From positions 67,396 through 92,929 of the forward strand of contig CAJUDQ010000002.1 of NCBI GenBank assembly GCA_910585215.1: a stretch of 25,534 bases of DNA, written 5' to 3'. The notes beneath the pieces are model-generated. The model had not been told where the DNA came from. It worked only from the letters and a program-made list of their open reading frames with translations, and ran no database searches. Origin of the DNA: an uncultured Lachnospiraceae bacterium (GTDB lineage: Bacteria > Bacillota > Clostridia > Lachnospirales > Lachnospiraceae). Shown piece by piece: positions 23,370 through 25,534 of this stretch. The position numbers and the translations under genes are program-made. Each line of letters opens with the position of its first letter. Positions within the stretch are counted from its first letter, which is position 1.

Positions 23370-24770
23370 ATGTTATTTTCAAGTATTCCATTTTTATATT
23401 ATTTTCTTCCCTGTGTTATGATTTTGTACTTTGTATCAATAAAATGTATGAAAAATATGGTTCTGCTTCTTGCCAGCCTGTTTTTTTATGCATGGGGAGA
23501 GCCAAAGTATCTTATCTTTATGTTGATTTCCATTATACAGGGCTATATATTTGGGATTTTGATAGAAAAATATCATGACAAAGGGCGGGCAAAAGTATTT
23601 TTGAGCGTTTCTGTACTGTTCAGTCTGATTTTGCTGGGATATTGTAAATATGCAGATTTTTTTATTGTCAATTTTAATCTGGTAACAGGGCTGTCTATTC
23701 CTTTGTTAAAAATCGCTCTGCCGATAGGAATCAGCTTTTATACTTTTCAGGTTTTAAGTTATGTGGTGGATGTATACCGCGGTGATGTATCTGCCCAGAA
23801 AAGTTTTATTAATCTGGCGGCTTATATTGCAATGTTTCCACAGTTAATTGCGGGACCGATTGTGCGTTATTCTGATATTGAGGAACAGCTTGAAAAAAGA
23901 AAACACAGCTTGGATAATATTGCTCTTGGTATTCGAAGATTTATTATCGGTCTGTCAAAAAAAATACTGGTTGCCAATGTACTTGGTGAGCTTGTCGCTG
24001 TCTTTAAAGCATCAGATGAAAAGTCCATATTATTTGTCTGGTTATACGCTGTGGCATATATGCTTCACATTTATTTTGATTTTTCGGGTTACAGTGATAT
24101 GGCGATTGGACTTGGCAGCATCTTTGGTTTTCATTTTCCTGAAAATTTCAGGTATCCATATATCTCGGGCAGTATTACTGAATTTTGGAGAAGGTGGCAT
24201 ATTTCTCTTGGTTCATGGTTTCGGGATTACTTGTATATACCTCTTGGCGGCAATCGAGCAGGAAAAATAAAATGGCTGAGAAATATTTTTATTGTCTGGA
24301 TGGCAACGGGACTGTGGCATGGAGCAGCATGGAATTTTGTTCTCTGGGGTATTTTATTTGCAATTCTGCTTATGGCAGAAAAGCTGTGGTTTCTGCCTCT
24401 GTTGGAGAAATGGAGAGTATTTTCACATATTTATGTTTTGTTTTTTGTTCTTATCAGCTTTGTGATTTTTGATGCCGTCAACTTGTCAGAAGCATTTTCC
24501 TGTATCACATCCATGTTTGGTTTTCAAAATCTGCCGTTGGGAACTTTTGAAGCTGTATATTATCTGAAAAGTTATGCAGTAATTTTCATAATCGCCATAG
24601 TGGGTGCTACGCCGTTGCCATCATGGCTTATCGCTGTTGTTTCCAGAACAAAATATGGAAATGTGATTTTGAGTGTGGCAGAGCCTTTGATATTAACGGT
24701 TTTACTGGCTGTATGTACAGCATTTCTAATTGATGGTTCATTTAATCCATTTTTGTATTTCAGATTTTAG
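23370..24770 (+). CDS. MBOAT O-acyltransferase (AlgI/DltB-like)
   Basis: The 466-residue membrane-bound O-acyltransferase has about 10-12 hydrophobic segments. It carries the AlgI/DltB landmarks FYAWGEPKYL (39-48), LPIGISFYTFQVLSYVVDVYRG (117-138), DFSGYSDMAIGLG (237-249), EFWRRWHISLGSWFRDYLYIPLGG (271-294) and GLWHGAAWNFVLWG (314-327). His317 in the last is the catalytic residue. The protein transfers acyl groups across the membrane to an extracellular polymer. AGAGGTGG (23358-23365) precedes the ATG. The DHHW-family partner starts 9 bases after its stop, the standard pair for polysaccharide O-acetylation. The polymer modified is not shown by the sequence. Confidence 0.92.
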   Translation: MLFSSIPFLYYFLPCVMILYFVSIKCMKNMVLLLASLFFYAWGEPKYLIFMLISIIQGYIFGILIEKYHDKGRAKVFLSVSVLFSLILLGYCKYADFFIVNFNLVTGLSIPLLKIALPIGISFYTFQVLSYVVDVYRGDVSAQKSFINLAAYIAMFPQLIAGPIVRYSDIEEQLEKRKHSLDNIALGIRRFIIGLSKKILVANVLGELVAVFKASDEKSILFVWLYAVAYMLHIYFDFSGYSDMAIGLGSIFGFHFPENFRYPYISGSITEFWRRWHISLGSWFRDYLYIPLGGNRAGKIKWLRNIFIVWMATGLWHGAAWNFVLWGILFAILLMAEKLWFLPLLEKWRVFSHIYVLFFVLISFVIFDAVNLSEAFSCITSMFGFQNLPLGTFEAVYYLKSYAVIFIIAIVGATPLPSWLIAVVSRTKYGNVILSVAEPLILTVLLAVCTAFLIDGSFNPFLYFRF

Positions 24771-24779
24771 GGAGGTATT

Positions 24780-25498
24780 ATGTCAGAAAAATTAAAAAAT
24801 ATTCTGGTTATCTGTATGACAGGAGTTTTCCTTTTCGGATTTGCAGCTTGGAGCGTATTAAAACCTGTAGATAAAGAATCTGTAAGTGAGAGAAGAGTGC
24901 TTGCAGGGTTTCCGGAGATTGGATACAAGTCAGTTCTGACAGGAGAATTTATGACTGATTTTGAAAAATATACACTGGACCAGTTTCCACTGCGCGACCA
25001 GTTTCGTACAGTAAAAGCAGTTACGGCATTTTATTTTTTAAATCAGAAGGACAATAATGATATTTATATAAAAGACGGGTATGCTTCAAAGCTTGAATAT
25101 CCAGTGAATTTGGACTCTCTTGGGTATGCGGCAAAAAGATTTCAGTTTGTATATGATAAATATATTGCCGGCAGCGGGGGAAAAGTATATTTGTCTGTGA
25201 TACCGGATAAAAACTATTTTATGGCAGAGGCGAACGGATATCCGTCGATGGATTATGAAACATTGATTTCACAGATAAAACAGGGGACTGAATTTGCAGA
25301 ATATATTGATATTTCACATCTTTTGGAGCTTTCGGATTATTATGCGACAGATACTCACTGGCGTCAGGAGGAGATTTTGGATGTGGCAGAGTATATTGCA
25401 GAAAGAATGAATGTAAAGCTGGCTGCCGAATATGAAAAAAAAGAAGTGGAACTTCCGTTTTTTGGCGTATATTATGGACAGTCAGCGCTGCCGCTTCC
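24780..25498 (+). CDS. DHHW-family protein (AlgJ/AlgX-like), 3' truncated
   Basis: About 239 genuine residues are present, beginning at ATG 24780 with GGGAGG directly upstream. An N-terminal membrane anchor (about 7-26) is followed by an extracytoplasmic region with SERRVLAGFPE, FEKYTLDQFPLRDQFR, YLSVIPDKNYFM and ATDTHWRQEE (189-198). The D191-x-H193-W motif is the diagnostic DHHW/SGNH-like site that handles acyl transfer in AlgJ/AlgX/PatB relatives. No stop is reached. The apparent continuation PDRKSTRLNSSH comes from Illumina adapter and is not part of the protein. The gene is the partner of the MBOAT gene 9 bases upstream. Confidence 0.9.
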
Positions 25499-25534
25499 AG
25501 ATCGGAAGAGCACACGTCTGAACTCCAGTCACTC
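25499..25534 (+). other. Illumina TruSeq adapter contamination
   Basis: The window ends with the TruSeq read-through adapter, beginning AGATCGGAAGAGCACACGTC and matching the known 34-base adapter to 25532, followed by two bases (TC) that would be the start of an index. It is not genomic. It creates the false peptide KSTRLNSSH on the plus strand and MCSSDL on the minus strand. Confidence 0.98.

Noticed and set aside
25219..25515. Minus-strand ORF of 98 residues beginning MCSSDL
   Set aside because: Its first residues come from the TruSeq adapter, and the rest is antisense to the DHHW gene.

Overview
This is an AT-rich segment from a low-GC Gram-positive bacterium. Strong AGGAGG-type ribosome binding sites, single-membrane lipoproteins, ECF-type vitamin transporters and close gene spacing all suggest a gut Lachnospiraceae-like Clostridium relative. 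Species cannot be assigned from the sequence alone.

Layout. (1) 1-1800: a streptothricin-acetyltransferase-like GNAT, an unrecognised gene, and a scar in which the 3' ends of an AraC regulator and a probable amidohydrolase are joined head to head. (2) 1820-4367: a cobalt/corrinoid block. A NiCo-type riboswitch with an overlapping terminator precedes a CDF metal exporter, and a cobalamin riboswitch precedes a DUF4430 lipoprotein and an ECF S component. (3) 4377-8789: an AraC regulator divergent from a cytoplasmic GH115 alpha-glucuronidase, for use of glucuronoxylan fragments. (4) 8790-19487: a surface-polysaccharide operon. It begins with a probable invertible promoter segment (17-bp perfect inverted repeats at 8898-8914 and 9254-9270), followed by a tyrosine recombinase, a UDP-glucuronate 4-epimerase, a GT11 fucosyltransferase-like gene carrying a 9-G tract, GT4 enzymes, a pyruvyl transferase, Wzy, Wzx and an acyltransferase. 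(5) 19555-21329: an ECF S component and a DUF3737 beta-helix protein. (6) 21421-end: an ECF sigma factor with its own ECF-type promoter, a probable anti-sigma protein, a DUF4358 lipoprotein, an MBOAT O-acyltransferase and a truncated DHHW protein.

The most interesting system is the two-layer switch on the polysaccharide locus. As assembled, the putative invertible segment has an extended -10 promoter pointing away from the operon and a terminator pointing toward it, so this copy looks OFF. Inversion would aim the promoter at the recombinase and the glycan genes. Within the operon, the poly-G tract could independently switch the fucosyltransferase by slippage. The adjacent recombinase lacks the first catalytic arginine, so it may not be the enzyme that flips the segment.

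The last 36 bases (25499-25534) are Illumina TruSeq adapter plus two index-like bases. They are not genomic, so the final gene truly ends at an assembly edge.
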